Part shown: in pieces, positions 17,451 through 26,261 of the stretch
How the letters are laid out: every line of letters begins with the position of its first letter
Position numbering within the stretch: position 1 is the first letter of the stretch
Source: Paraburkholderia hospita
Lineage (GTDB): Bacteria; Pseudomonadota; Gammaproteobacteria; Burkholderiales; Burkholderiaceae
Length of the DNA: 64,000 nt
Direction: 5' to 3'
NCBI RefSeq assembly: GCF_002902965.1
Contig: NZ_CP026106.1
Location: 2,170,001-2,234,000, forward strand
Program-made: the position numbers and the translations under genes
Notes under the pieces: generated by a model
Databases searched by the model: none
Told to the model about the DNA's origin: nothing
What the model saw: the letters and a program-made list of their open reading frames with translations, nothing else

Positions 17451-17597
17451 ATGCACACCAGTCCGATTCCCGATCCGAACGCCGATCCGACGCGCGACCC
17501 CGAAGGGGACCCGCTCACGCCGCCGTCGCCGGGTCATCACAACGACGAGCCACAGCGTCCCGAAGGCCCGCCCGACAAGGACCCCGTAATTCGATGA
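17451..17597 (+). CDS. Small proline-rich acidic protein (48 aa)
   Basis: The ORF encodes MHTSPIPDPNADPTRDPEGD and 28 more residues ending PPDKDPVIR. Fourteen of 48 residues are Pro and nearly all others are charged or polar, so it should be disordered. An AGG at 17441-17443 before the ATG may act as ribosome-binding site. It stops 24 bp before the convergent nitrile hydratase accessory gene. I do not recognise a family. Its regular DP spacing argues against chance. Confidence 0.55.
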   Translation: MHTSPIPDPNADPTRDPEGDPLTPPSPGHHNDEPQRPEGPPDKDPVIR

Positions 17598-17620
17598 CAG
17601 TCGCGTGACGCGCCGGCCGC

Positions 17621-18013
17621 TCAGTCCAGCTCGATCGGCTGGCCGTGCGGCGTACGGCGCGCCGCCGCGTCCCACGCGTCCTTGCGCCCGATCAATCCCT
17701 CGCGCGTCACGCAGCCTTTGGCCGTCGCGATGCGTTCGAGCGCCGTCAGCCAGTGCGTGTAGTAAGTGTCGCCGCGATCGGGGTCGCCGTGAGCCTGCGC
17801 GTCACGGATCGCATCCGCGAGCGTTGCGGCCCATTCGGGCCACGTGAACACGCCGCGCTCGTAAAGCGCGAGCGTCATCGCGAATGCCGCGGCCTGCCAC
17901 GGCGCGGCAAAGACCGGACCGGCAGCGTCGCGCGGCATGTCGGGCAGCGCCTCAAGCAACTCAGGCAACTCGCGCGAAACTTCCTGCGACGTAGTGCATG
18001 CGGGCGCGCTCAT
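17621..18013 (-). CDS. Nitrile hydratase accessory (activator) protein
   Basis: This 130-aa protein is homologous to the beta-subunit N-terminal domain (PVFAAPWQAAAFAMTLALYERGVFTWPEWAATL, then DTYYTHWLTALERI). Such P14K-type proteins act as self-subunit-swapping chaperones that insert and oxidise the cobalt site of the alpha subunit. Its ATG overlaps the beta stop (ATGA), giving the order alpha-beta-activator, the usual cobalt-type arrangement. Confidence 0.88.
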   Translation of the reverse strand: MSAPACTTSQEVSRELPELLEALPDMPRDAAGPVFAAPWQAAAFAMTLALYERGVFTWPEWAATLADAIRDAQAHGDPDRGDTYYTHWLTALERIATAKGCVTREGLIGRKDAWDAAARRTPHGQPIELD

Positions 18014-18675
18014 GCCGTCCCGTCCGCTTCGAGATACGGCTCCCAGCAATCGGCGCACACCGACGACGCCGTCGTGTCCTTGCCCCACAGCTCGACGGCG
18101 TCGAAACGCACCGTGTACAGCCATTGCGGATCCTCGCCGCGTCCAAGCGCGTTCGAATCGGGGAACACATGCGCGCCACGCACCGCGACGATCCGGCCGC
18201 GCTTGCCCCGGCAATAGCGTGGCAGGCGCGTGTGTGTCGTTGGATTCAGCGTCAGCGTGCGCACCGCGTCGCCCACGGCAAAGCGCGCGGGATACGGCTC
18301 GGGGCGCGATGCGGGACTGCCGCGGAATAGCATGGGGTTGACCTGGTCGGGGGCGAGCACGCGCGGCACGGGTACACCGGCGCGCTGCGACACGCCGCTG
18401 TCGATCTCGTCGCGCGTCGCAAGTCCCGAGTCGATCAGCAGCTTGCGCAAGCCCGCGAACCAGATCTCGTAGTAGCTGCTCGACAGATACTGCGCGGGCG
18501 GCAGGCTTTCGCGCGCGGCGCGCGACATGTCGATGTTCCATTTCCCCGTCGAGCCCATCGCGATCGTCAACGCCAGCGCGCGACGCTCCCAGTCCGCGTG
18601 AAAATACGGCTCGTCGGTTTCGGGTGCGACGGGCCCGAACGACTGCATGCCGCCCATGTCCTGTGCGCCGTTCAT
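18010..18675 (-). CDS. Nitrile hydratase beta subunit
   Basis: This 221-aa subunit begins [16 protein letters not shown] (the conserved MNGxxDxGG start), has [20 protein letters not shown] and [10 protein letters not shown], and a C-terminal SH3-like domain ([35 protein letters not shown]). With the alpha subunit it hydrates nitriles to amides in the cytoplasm. The start overlaps the alpha stop by ATGA. Length is typical. Confidence 0.94.
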   Translation of the reverse strand: MNGAQDMGGMQSFGPVAPETDEPYFHADWERRALALTIAMGSTGKWNIDMSRAARESLPPAQYLSSSYYEIWFAGLRKLLIDSGLATRDEIDSGVSQRAGVPVPRVLAPDQVNPMLFRGSPASRPEPYPARFAVGDAVRTLTLNPTTHTRLPRYCRGKRGRIVAVRGAHVFPDSNALGRGEDPQWLYTVRFDAVELWGKDTTASSVCADCWEPYLEADGTA

Positions 18676-19334
18676 GGTTGACCTCCACTTGCGGGCTTCA
18701 CTTCGTGCGGAGCGAGCGCGAGTCCCGTGCCGATCATCGAGTCGCGCGTGACGAGATCGGCGAGGTCGTCTTCGTTTAGCGTCTCCGTGTTGGGAGGGCG
18801 CATCGGCAGCACGAGATAGCGCACTTCCGCCGTCGAATCCCACACCCGGATGTCGGTGTCGTCGGGCAATACCACGCCGAACTCGGCGAGCACGCCACGC
18901 GGATCGATCACCGCGCGCGAGCGATACGGCGCCGACTTGTACCAGATGGGCGGCAATCCCAGCACGGGCCACGGGTAGCACGAACAGAGCGTGCACACGA
19001 CCATGTTGTGCACGCCTGGCGTGTTCTCCAGCGCGACCATGTGCTCGCCCTGCCGCCCCGTGAAACCGAGCGACGCAATCGCGGCCGTCGCATCGTCGAG
19101 CAGCCACTGGCGAAAGCCGGGATCAGACCATGCCTTCGCGACGACACGCGCGCCGTTGCGCGGCCCGACCTTGTGCTCGTAGGTGTCGATCAGCACATCG
19201 AGTGCTTTCGGATCGACGTAGCCCTTTTCGATCAGCAGCGACTCCAGCGCGCGCACGCGCAGATCCATCTCGGGCAGCGCGCTGCCTTCGTGCGCGTGAT
19301 CGTGCTCATGTTCGTGTGAAGCGTCATGGCTCAT
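18672..19334 (-). CDS. Nitrile hydratase alpha subunit, cobalt type
   Basis: This 220-aa catalytic subunit has the metal motif [17 protein letters not shown] (about residues 112-128). Thr in CTLCSC indicates cobalt; iron enzymes have Ser. The two outer cysteines and the serine supply the modified ligands. The N-terminus is unusually His-rich ([11 protein letters not shown] within the first 20 residues), which could help collect cobalt. No amidase or cobalt transporter gene is adjacent. It is the first gene of a three-gene operon with four-base overlaps. Confidence 0.95.
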   Translation of the reverse strand: MSHDASHEHEHDHAHEGSALPEMDLRVRALESLLIEKGYVDPKALDVLIDTYEHKVGPRNGARVVAKAWSDPGFRQWLLDDATAAIASLGFTGRQGEHMVALENTPGVHNMVVCTLCSCYPWPVLGLPPIWYKSAPYRSRAVIDPRGVLAEFGVVLPDDTDIRVWDSTAEVRYLVLPMRPPNTETLNEDDLADLVTRDSMIGTGLALAPHEVKPASGGQP

Positions 19335-19437
19335 CTGCGTTCCGCCTGAAGAATGCGACACTCGCGCAGTATGGTCGGGCAAACTGGCGAATGCAAACGC
19401 ATGCCGACCTGCAGCGCGTTCGACACGCATCGCCGCC

Positions 19438-21360
19438 TCATATCTCCACCCGCGCGCCGACCTCGATCACGCGATTGGCGGGCAACTTGAAATACGCCGC
19501 CACGTTGCCGACGTTATGCAGCATCACCGCGAACAGGCGCTCGCGCCACATCGCCATGCCCGCGCCCGGTGTCGGCACGACGGTCGCGCGGCTCAGGAAG
19601 TACGACGCCTCGCAAGGATCGAAATCGAGACCCAGCGCCCCTGCGGCTGCGAGCGCTTTCGGCAGATCGACTTCGTCCTTGAAGCCATAGCGGATCGTCA
19701 ATTGGTAACAGCTCTCACACACCGTGTGCAAAGCAACGCGCTCATGCTCGGCGACCCACGGAATCTCCTCGTTGTTCACGGTCAGGAACACAACGCGGTT
19801 GTGCAGCACGTGGTTATGCATCAGGTTGTTGACGAGCGCATGCGGCACGCTGTCCGGATTGGGCGTGAGAAAGATCGCCGTGCCGGGGACGCGCACCGGC
19901 TGACTTGCGATCAGTTTTTCCAGATACGCCTTGAGCGGCATCGTGCCCGCGTGCACGCGCGCTTCGGCCCGCATGATTTCGCCGCCGCGTCCCCATGTCG
20001 CCATGATCGTGAACATCACGAAGCCGATCATCAGCGGGAACCAGCCGCCTTCGACGATCTTCAGCAGATTCGCCGAGAAGAACGTCGCGTCGATCACGAA
20101 GAAGAACGCGGTCGCGAACACGCATAGCAGCCAGTTGTAATGCCATGCATAGCGCACGACGAAGAAGGTCAAGAGCGTCGTGATGAGCATCGTGCCCGTC
20201 ACCGCAATGCCATACGCGGAACCCAGCGCCGTCGACGAACCGAAGCCGAGCACGGCGGCCACCACGGCCGCGAGCAGCGTCCAGTTGATGCCGGGCACAT
20301 AGATCTGGCCGATCTCCCTCTCCGACGTGTAGACGACGTTCATGCGCGGCAGGAAGCCCAGTTGCATCGCCTGCTTGGTCATCGAGTAGGTGCCGGAGAT
20401 CACGGCTTGCGACGCGATCACAGTGGCGACCGTCGCGAGCACGATCATCGGATACAGCGCCCATTGCGGAAAGAGCCGGTAGAACGGGTTTTGCAGCGCG
20501 GTGGGGTCGGAGATCAGCAATGCGCCCTGCCCCAGATAGTTCAGCGCGAGCGCGGGGAAGACGATGCCGAACCATGTAATGCGGATCGGCCGCGCGCCGA
20601 AGTGGCCCATGTCGGCATAGAGCGCCTCGGCGCCCGTCAGCGACAGCACGACGGCGCCCAGCGCGACGAACGCCAGCCACTCGTGACGCAGGCAGAAGGC
20701 GAGTCCGGCGAGCGGATCAAGCGCGGCGAGAATCGCGGGTGCCGAAATCACGTTGGTCACGCCGACCACGGCCAGCACCACGAACCAGACCACCATCACC
20801 GGCCCGAACACCGCGCCGATCCCCGACGTGCCGTGCTTCTGCATCACGAACAACGTGACGATCGCAGCGAGCGTCACGGGTATCACGCAGGTCTTCAGAA
20901 AGGGCGCGGCGACTTCCAGCCCTTCCACCGCACTCAGCACGGAGATGGCCGGCGTGATGATGCTGTCGCCATAAAAGAGCGCTGCGCCCATCACGCCGAC
21001 GATCAGCAGCACATGACGCAAGCGCGGCCGGTCCGCCACCGACGACGCCGCCAGCGCGAGCAGCGCCATGATGCCGCCCTCGCCGTGATTGTTCGCGCGC
21101 AGGATCAGCGTCACATACTTGAGCGACACGACGATGGTCAGCGACCAGAAGATCAGCGACACGATGCCGATCACGTTCAACGGCGTCAGCGGCAGACCGC
21201 CCGCTGTCGCGAAGACGGTCTGCAGCGTGTACAGCGGACTCGTGCCGATATCGCCGTAGACGACGCCCAATGCAGCAAGCGCCAGCGAGCGGAGCGCCGG
21301 TTTGTGCGGCGCAGGCGCGCCGATCGCGCCCGAACCGGGGTGCGTGGCTGAAACGCTCAT
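19438..21360 (-). CDS. kup: Kup-type potassium uptake transporter
   Basis: This 640-aa KUP/HAK/KT transporter starts with a ~25-residue polar tail, then [20 protein letters not shown], the family's defining motif, followed by about 12 membrane helices (including [20 protein letters not shown]) and a cytoplasmic C-terminal domain (residues ~460-640). It imports K+ with protons. Length and ATG match the family. It is monocistronic, with the nitrile hydratase operon 103 bp downstream on the same strand. Confidence 0.95.
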   Translation of the reverse strand: MSVSATHPGSGAIGAPAPHKPALRSLALAALGVVYGDIGTSPLYTLQTVFATAGGLPLTPLNVIGIVSLIFWSLTIVVSLKYVTLILRANNHGEGGIMALLALAASSVADRPRLRHVLLIVGVMGAALFYGDSIITPAISVLSAVEGLEVAAPFLKTCVIPVTLAAIVTLFVMQKHGTSGIGAVFGPVMVVWFVVLAVVGVTNVISAPAILAALDPLAGLAFCLRHEWLAFVALGAVVLSLTGAEALYADMGHFGARPIRITWFGIVFPALALNYLGQGALLISDPTALQNPFYRLFPQWALYPMIVLATVATVIASQAVISGTYSMTKQAMQLGFLPRMNVVYTSEREIGQIYVPGINWTLLAAVVAAVLGFGSSTALGSAYGIAVTGTMLITTLLTFFVVRYAWHYNWLLCVFATAFFFVIDATFFSANLLKIVEGGWFPLMIGFVMFTIMATWGRGGEIMRAEARVHAGTMPLKAYLEKLIASQPVRVPGTAIFLTPNPDSVPHALVNNLMHNHVLHNRVVFLTVNNEEIPWVAEHERVALHTVCESCYQLTIRYGFKDEVDLPKALAAAGALGLDFDPCEASYFLSRATVVPTPGAGMAMWRERLFAVMLHNVGNVAAYFKLPANRVIEVGARVEI

Positions 21361-21990
21361 GTCTCCCTCCAGTGATCGCCTCGTCGTTAGCTGCTATTGA
21401 GCGATCTGAAAGCCGGATGAATGGTCGGACCTTTAGTACGCGTGATCCGTTGTGCTGACGGCTGATCCCAGTATAGAAAGCGCCTCGGGAAAAGCGCAGC
21501 GAACGTGCGTGGACAGCGCGCCACGCCCGATGTGCGCTTCACCGCATATTTCGGTTCTGCTTAAGAAAGTGCATTGACTCGGCTTTGCGCGTGGGCATAA
21601 AATTCTCTTATCTTGAAATTTGAGGGGCGTTGCCTTGGACAGTTGCAGTAGTACGTTTTCGAACAGTTTCGCCGCCTGAACGGCAGACGTCCGCGCTTCC
21701 TCATCTAGCCGCCGTCTTGCCAGCAGGCAGACGGTGCGCGTCGCAGTTTCATTCCTCGTGCATCCTGTTTAGCGTCGTTGGGTTCAGCACCCGGCGCAGC
21801 GCGTTCGCGCGCGATTCGTAGCCGCCTTCGTCACATGTGCGGTTTCGCTTCGCGTGCCTGCGTCCGCGTGCGTGTGCCTGCTCAACGCCGCCGTCAACGC
21901 CGCGAAAGTTCGACCTGTCCATCGCCACGCATCTCGCCGACGTGCGTTTCGCCAATCGCGATGCGTTTTCTCAATGAACCGGGAGCCACC
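21361..21990. other. 630-bp divergent region between kup and the Nramp-related gene
   Basis: Probably holds promoters for both. AT-rich stretches at 21540-21625 (for example CATAAAATTCTCTTATCTTG) are the best promoter candidates for the rightward transcript, giving a 5' leader of up to ~700 nt. I did not find a convincing yybP-ykoY (Mn) or M-box riboswitch. Confidence 0.45.
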
Positions 21991-22044
21991 ATGCCCGACA
22001 GTGACAGTCATCCCGTGAACCCAGAAATGCCTTTATCGACCTGA
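21991..22044 (+). CDS. Candidate leader peptide (17 aa, Pro/acidic)
   Basis: The 18-codon ORF encodes MPDSDSHPVNPEMPLST, with a good ribosome-binding site (GGGAG, then CCACC and ATG). Four Pro and three acidic residues in 17 positions recall Salmonella MgtL (also 17 aa), where acidic/Pro stretches destabilise the ribosome in low Mg2+. The next ~75 nt can form hairpins. The ORF lies in the long leader of an Nramp-related transporter whose motifs suggest Mg2+. Short length makes chance possible. Confidence 0.45.
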   Translation: MPDSDSHPVNPEMPLST

Positions 22045-22118
22045 GGCAGGCAAGCCGACCGCTTTCGATTCCATCGATTCTCCAGCGCCTGCCGCCTCGC
22101 ATGCACGAGCCTTCGTGC
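22043..22118 (+). promoter_or_regulatory. Leader RNA hairpins after the short ORF
   Basis: GGCAGGC (22045-22051) can pair with GCCTGCC (22087-22093), with TCGATTCCATCGA inside the loop. GCACGA (22103-22108) pairs with TCGTGC (22113-22118). The first stem begins over the stop region of the 17-aa ORF, so ribosome position could decide folding. The second ends just before the next ORF's Shine-Dalgarno at 22120. Confidence 0.5.
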
Positions 22119-22130
22119 CGGAGAACCGAC

Positions 22131-22292
22131 ATGTACTTCCTGCTTCTTTCGACCTTGCCGCAAACCCGCGAAGCACGCGCCCACTACGACGCGTTCCTTT
22201 CGCTGCATCACGAGCGACGCCACGTATTCGCGAAGCTCGCCAGCACGCTCAGCAGCATTGCCGCCCGCTTGCGGAAGCGGCAAGCCGCATAA
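22131..22292 (+). CDS. Small hypothetical protein (53 aa) upstream of the Nramp-related gene
   Basis: The protein starts MYFLLLSTLPQTREARAHYD and ends with a basic tail (AARLRKRQAA), with AFLSLHHERRHVFAKLASTL in between. It has a strong Shine-Dalgarno (GGAG, 7 nt before ATG). It ends 42 bp before the transporter start. The body is predicted amphipathic-helical and basic. I do not recognise a family. It could be a regulatory upstream ORF or a small partner protein of the transporter. Confidence 0.5.
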   Translation: MYFLLLSTLPQTREARAHYDAFLSLHHERRHVFAKLASTLSSIAARLRKRQAA

Positions 22293-22334
22293 ACGGAAAT
22301 CATTCGACCTATATCCGTTCACGGGAGAATAACA

Positions 22335-23978
22335 ATGGCAACGCCACCACAAGCCCTGCCGACGCGCACCGCCGTTCTCGACGACGCGCATGTCGGCGAT
22401 ATCCGCGGCGCGCTCGGTACGATCGCGCATCACGACACGGCGCCCCGCAACAGCTGGGGCGCGCGGTTGCGCACGCTGCTCGCGATCGTCGGACCCGGCC
22501 TCATCGTGATGGTCGGCGACAACGACGCGGGCGCCTTCGGCACCTATACGCAGGCCGGCCAGAACTACGGCACCACGCTGCTGTGGACGCTGCTGCTGCT
22601 CGTGCCCGTGCTGTATGTCAATCAGGAGATGGTGCTGCGCCTGGGCGCCGTCACGGGCGTCGGTCATGCGCGCCTGATCTTCGAACGCTTCGGCAAGTTC
22701 TGGGGCGCGTTCAGCGTCATCGACCTGTTCATCCTCAATGCGTTGACCATCGTCACCGAGTTCATCGGCATTACGTTCGTGCTCGACTTCTTCGGTGTAT
22801 CGAAAGTGGCGGGCGTGTGTATCGCGGCCGCGTTGACGATGGCGGCCGTCAGCACCGGCGACTTCAAACGCTTCGAGCGCTTTGCAATCGTGCTGTGTCT
22901 GCTGAGCCTGTTGCTCGTGCCCGTGCTCGTGACGATCCATCCGCCCGTCGCGCAGATGACGCACCATCTGTTCGTGCCCGCATGGCCCGCGCACGCAAAG
23001 CTCTCGGACGTGATGCTGCTCGTGATCGGCATCGTCGGCACGACGGTTGCACCGTGGCAGTTGTTCTTCCAGCAGAGCTACGTGATCGACAAGCGCATCA
23101 CGCCGCGCTTCATGAAGTACGAAAAGGCCGACCTGTGGATCGGCATCGTGTTCGTGCTGATCGGCGCCATCGCGATGATCTCGTTCAGCGCCGCGCTGTT
23201 CGGCGGCAAGCCGGAGTTCGGCCAGTTCACCGATGCGGGCGGCGTGATCGCCGGCCTCGAACGGTATGCGGGCCGGACGCCCGCCGTGCTGTTCGCGATT
23301 GCGCTGCTCGACGCGTGCATCATCGGCGCGGCGGCCGTGTCGCTGTCGACGGCCTATGCGATCGGCGACGTGTTCAAGATCCGTCATTCGCTGCATCGCG
23401 GCGTCGCCGATGCGAAGGGCTTCTATCTCGTGTACTTCGGCATCGTGGCGGCGGCGGCAGGACTCGTGCTGATTCCGGGCAGCCCGCTCGGCCTGCTGAC
23501 GGAAGCCGTGCAGACGCTCGCGGGCGTGCTGCTGCCGAGCGCAACCGTGTTCCTGCTTCTGCTGTGCAACGACCGCGCGGTGCTCGGGCCGTGGGTCAAC
23601 TCGAAAGGGCTGAACCTGTTCACGGGCGGCGTCGTGTGGGCGCTGGTGCTGCTCTCGGTCGTGCTGACGGCGTCCGTTGTGTATCCCGACATCAGCGGAC
23701 ACGCGATCATCGAGATTCTCGCGGGCGGCACGCTGCTCGCCGTGGTGGCGTTCGTCGCGGCGATGGCGCTGCGGCGGCGGCGGGGCGCGCAGAGTGCGGA
23801 CGGCGCGCCGTTCGTCAGCAAATCCGAGCGCGCAACGTGGCGCACGCCGCCGCTCGACTCGCTGCCAAAGCCCGTGATGACGCTCTCCCGCCGTATCTGG
23901 ATGAGCGCGCTGCGCGGCTATCTGGTGGTGGCCGTTGCGCTCGTGATCGTGAAGGTGGTGCAGATCGCATTGACGTAA
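22335..23978 (+). CDS. Nramp-related divalent metal (probably Mg2+-type) transporter
   Basis: This 547-aa SLC11/Nramp-fold protein has ~50 extra N-terminal residues and ~11 membrane helices. The helix-1 motif normally DPGN reads DAGA (64-67: VGDNDAGAFGTY), and the helix-6 motif normally MPH reads APW (239-241: GTTVAPWQLFFQQ). Loss of the sulfur ligand Met and the Asn, with Asp64 kept, is the pattern I recall for Nramp-related magnesium transporters (NRMTs) rather than MntH. The name mntH is therefore avoided. A GGGAG ribosome-binding site precedes the ATG. A long leader with two short ORFs precedes it. Confidence 0.85.
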   Translation: MATPPQALPTRTAVLDDAHVGDIRGALGTIAHHDTAPRNSWGARLRTLLAIVGPGLIVMVGDNDAGAFGTYTQAGQNYGTTLLWTLLLLVPVLYVNQEMVLRLGAVTGVGHARLIFERFGKFWGAFSVIDLFILNALTIVTEFIGITFVLDFFGVSKVAGVCIAAALTMAAVSTGDFKRFERFAIVLCLLSLLLVPVLVTIHPPVAQMTHHLFVPAWPAHAKLSDVMLLVIGIVGTTVAPWQLFFQQSYVIDKRITPRFMKYEKADLWIGIVFVLIGAIAMISFSAALFGGKPEFGQFTDAGGVIAGLERYAGRTPAVLFAIALLDACIIGAAAVSLSTAYAIGDVFKIRHSLHRGVADAKGFYLVYFGIVAAAAGLVLIPGSPLGLLTEAVQTLAGVLLPSATVFLLLLCNDRAVLGPWVNSKGLNLFTGGVVWALVLLSVVLTASVVYPDISGHAIIEILAGGTLLAVVAFVAAMALRRRRGAQSADGAPFVSKSERATWRTPPLDSLPKPVMTLSRRIWMSALRGYLVVAVALVIVKVVQIALT

Positions 23979-24234
23979 GTCAGAACACGCTCACATCACT
24001 TTCGAAGAATCCTGATAGTCCGCCTTGGGCGCTTGTGACAGAGTATCGGCGGCCGGTCCATGGGCAGGTATCTGCCGACGCAATGCGAAGCGACAGCGCA
24101 TGCCATGAGCGTCGCGTTGCGGTTGATGGGACGTGGATCGGCCCCTTCCTGTTTGCGCTCTCACATCTGCACCATCAACACGAAGAGGCGAGCCACGCGA
24201 CATGACTCGCCTCCCTACGCCAAACGCACGCTGA

Positions 24235-24486
24235 TCAAACCAGACGCGGGTCCGTCGGCACGTTGCCGTGATACGGCATGATGACAGGTCCGCCGCCGTC
24301 CGCATACACGGGCGGATGGGGTAGATTCATCGGCGGCCATGGCATCGACGGCTTGCCGGGGAAGCCCGGCCACGGGCTCGGCTCCGTCGGCTTGGCGATA
24401 GTGAGCATGCCGCCGTGTACAGCCTTGGCGGTTTCACGGTCGAGTTCGTCGACCCTCGACAGGTCTTTCACAAGCAGGTGGGTCAT
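24235..24486 (-). CDS. Small peptide with double-glycine-type leader and Pro/Gly-rich core
   Basis: The 83-aa product starts MTHLLVKDLSRVDELDRETA, followed by KAVHGG (residues 21-26) and a 57-residue core with 16 prolines, many glycines and two tryptophans (including PWPGFPGKPSMPWPP). ELDRE..AVHGG fits the consensus of double-glycine leaders cleaved by C39 peptidase exporters. Start chosen for the GGAG ribosome-binding site 8 nt before the ATG; a longer upstream frame lacks this. No peptidase/ABC exporter or immunity gene is nearby. A bacteriocin-like or secreted signalling peptide is possible; the function is unknown. Confidence 0.6.
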   Translation of the reverse strand: MTHLLVKDLSRVDELDRETAKAVHGGMLTIAKPTEPSPWPGFPGKPSMPWPPMNLPHPPVYADGGGPVIMPYHGNVPTDPRLV

Positions 24487-24582
24487 GATGTGTCTCCAGC
24501 AACGGTAAAGGTTGGCGAGCGAGCGCGCGCTACGCCGCGCCCGATAACCATGTTGCACGCACCATGCCAAACGCGACAAAGC

Positions 24583-24602
24583 CCGCTGTCACGGGCCTGT
24601 CA
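24583..24602 (-). terminator. Possible terminator after the LysM/M23 lipoprotein gene
   Basis: GCCCG-CTGTCA-CGGGC inverted repeat; on the minus strand it is followed by CTTTGTC, a weak U-tract. It lies between the M23 lipoprotein gene and the double-glycine peptide gene, both leftward. Confidence 0.35.
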
Positions 24603-24715
24603 TCGATACTGGAGAAGCCGACTGAACGATCCGGACCAACTGTCGGCCGTCAAGGTGTTGGCCGTCCGGATGCGGTTGGCCTCATTGTTCGCCTGTCGCC
24701 GGGTCGCTATGCGAC

Positions 24716-25456
24716 TCAGCGCGGCAGCCACCCAAGCGGATCGACCGGCTTGCCGTCCTTGCGCACTTCGAACTGGATGGACGGCACGCCGTTGCTGTCG
24801 ACGCCGACTTCGCCGATCGGCTGACCTTGCGTGACGGCATCGCCCTCTTGCACGAGCAGCCTGCTGTTCTGGCCGTAGGCCGTGATCAGCGTGTCGTCGT
24901 GCTTGATGATGACGAGCGGCCCGTAGGCCTCGAGCGTGCCCGCGTAGACGACCCGCCCGGTCGCGGCCGCTCGCACCTGATCACCCGGACGCCCGCCGAT
25001 CACGATCCCTTTCGACTTGCCCGGCACGTACGGCTTGAGGATCGGACCGCGCAGCGGCCACGCGAGCGTCACCTGCGCGGGCGCAACGGGCGCCGGCTGA
25101 ACGGGCGTGGTGGTGGGCGCGGGTGTCGGCACGGGCGTGGTCTGCGCATAAGCGGGCGGGCCGACCCGCAACAACTGCCCAGGCACAACGGGCGACGATA
25201 ACGTCAGACCGTTCCATGACGCGATGTCCTGGGTCCGCTGACCGTAAGCGCCGGCGATGCTTTGCATCGTATCGCCCGGGTTCACGCGATAGAACCCGGC
25301 CGGCACGCCACTGGCGGCCGCGCCGCCCGATGTCCGGTACGTGGGCGCCGGCGACTGCGTCGCTTCCCACGGGTACGTGGTGCACGCGCCGAGCATGCTC
25401 GCGACGGCGAGCGAGACCAGCGCCTGCGTGACGACGTATTGCCGTTTTACTGTCAT
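24716..25456 (-). CDS. LysM and degenerate M23 domain lipoprotein (NlpD-like)
   Basis: This 246-aa lipoprotein has a signal peptide ending in a lipobox (SMLGACTT), one LysM domain (about 55-100: YRVNPGDTMQSIAGAYGQ), a Pro/Thr linker and an M23/LytM domain (about 130-246). The terminal motif normally LHFE reads IQFEVR, so the second catalytic histidine is replaced by Gln; the HxxxD of active enzymes is also absent. That is the NlpD/EnvC pattern: an activator of cell-wall amidases rather than a hydrolase. The in-frame extension to 25678 lacks signal-peptide logic. Confidence 0.85.
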   Translation of the reverse strand: MTVKRQYVVTQALVSLAVASMLGACTTYPWEATQSPAPTYRTSGGAAASGVPAGFYRVNPGDTMQSIAGAYGQRTQDIASWNGLTLSSPVVPGQLLRVGPPAYAQTTPVPTPAPTTTPVQPAPVAPAQVTLAWPLRGPILKPYVPGKSKGIVIGGRPGDQVRAAATGRVVYAGTLEAYGPLVIIKHDDTLITAYGQNSRLLVQEGDAVTQGQPIGEVGVDSNGVPSIQFEVRKDGKPVDPLGWLPR

Positions 25457-25709
25457 TTTTGTGGCCCTTGACGCAGTATGGGACGGCGGCTCATAGGGGC
25501 CGCGCGTCATTTGAACGTGTAGCGGGATATGCAGTGCAAATATTATGCCTCGACTGTCCGTCGGAAAAATGACGGGTTGACAAGCGCGGACGGCACAGCC
25601 CCGACACGCCTCTCGCCGACGGTCAACTCGCTCGCACTGCTGCTTCGGCCTGCTCTTTGATTCCTTCTGCAATCCCAATCAATTTCGCCCGATCAGCGAA
25701 ATCGAAACG

Positions 25710-26021
25710 TCATACGCTGCCTTCCGACTCGATCACCAGAATGCGCGCCTCGCCGATCGGATGCGCAACGTGTTCCGTGCCGACCGACGCATGAAACACG
25801 TCGCCCGTCTCCAGCACTGTGGAATGCTCGATGCCTGCTTCGCGGTAGCGCATCTCCACGCGCCCGTCCAGCACGGCGAAAACTTCCTCGCCATCGTTGA
25901 CGTGCCATTTGTACGGCTGGTCGGTCCAGTGAAGACGCGTGGTGATGCCGTTCATGTTGGCGATATCGAGCGCGCCCCATGGACGCTCTGCCTTGAACGT
26001 GCTGCTGCGGACGATTTTCAT
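25710..26021 (-). CDS. Cupin-domain protein
   Basis: This 103-aa single-cupin protein begins MKIVRSSTFKAERPWGALDI. It has a first cupin motif (WHVNDGEEVFAVLDGRVEM) and a second (LETGDVFHASVGTEHVAHP), giving a probable metal site. Small cupins of this type are of unknown function, often binding or isomerising small molecules. It is monocistronic. The start at 26021 fits the domain; the longer frame upstream is not protein-like. Confidence 0.8.
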   Translation of the reverse strand: MKIVRSSTFKAERPWGALDIANMNGITTRLHWTDQPYKWHVNDGEEVFAVLDGRVEMRYREAGIEHSTVLETGDVFHASVGTEHVAHPIGEARILVIESEGSV

Positions 26022-26261
26022 GACGGTCTTGCGCAATGAGGTTGTCGGACTGGTCATTATAGTGGCGCACGCGCGCATGCACGTGTCTTGCTCACATGGC
26101 CGGAGAAGTCCATTACATGCGGCTCGCGGGCCATTGCATAGCTGGAGTGCTCGCCTATACTGAAGCTTGCTGCGGTCAACAAATATGCGCATACCCGCAA
26201 GCGCGATGCGCGGCAAGACGGTTCATTCCACGTCAGCGTTTCCGTCTAACGAGGAGGTTCC

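Noticed and set aside
21600..22334. yybP-ykoY manganese riboswitch or M-box in the transporter leader
   Set aside because: Expected conserved loops could not be found by eye; the short-ORF attenuator idea fits better.
22008..23702. 564-codon leftward open frame opposite the Nramp-related gene
   Set aside because: Composition (His/Arg/Asp-rich, no domains) is that of an antisense shadow of a high-GC gene; the rightward frame has clear Nramp motifs.
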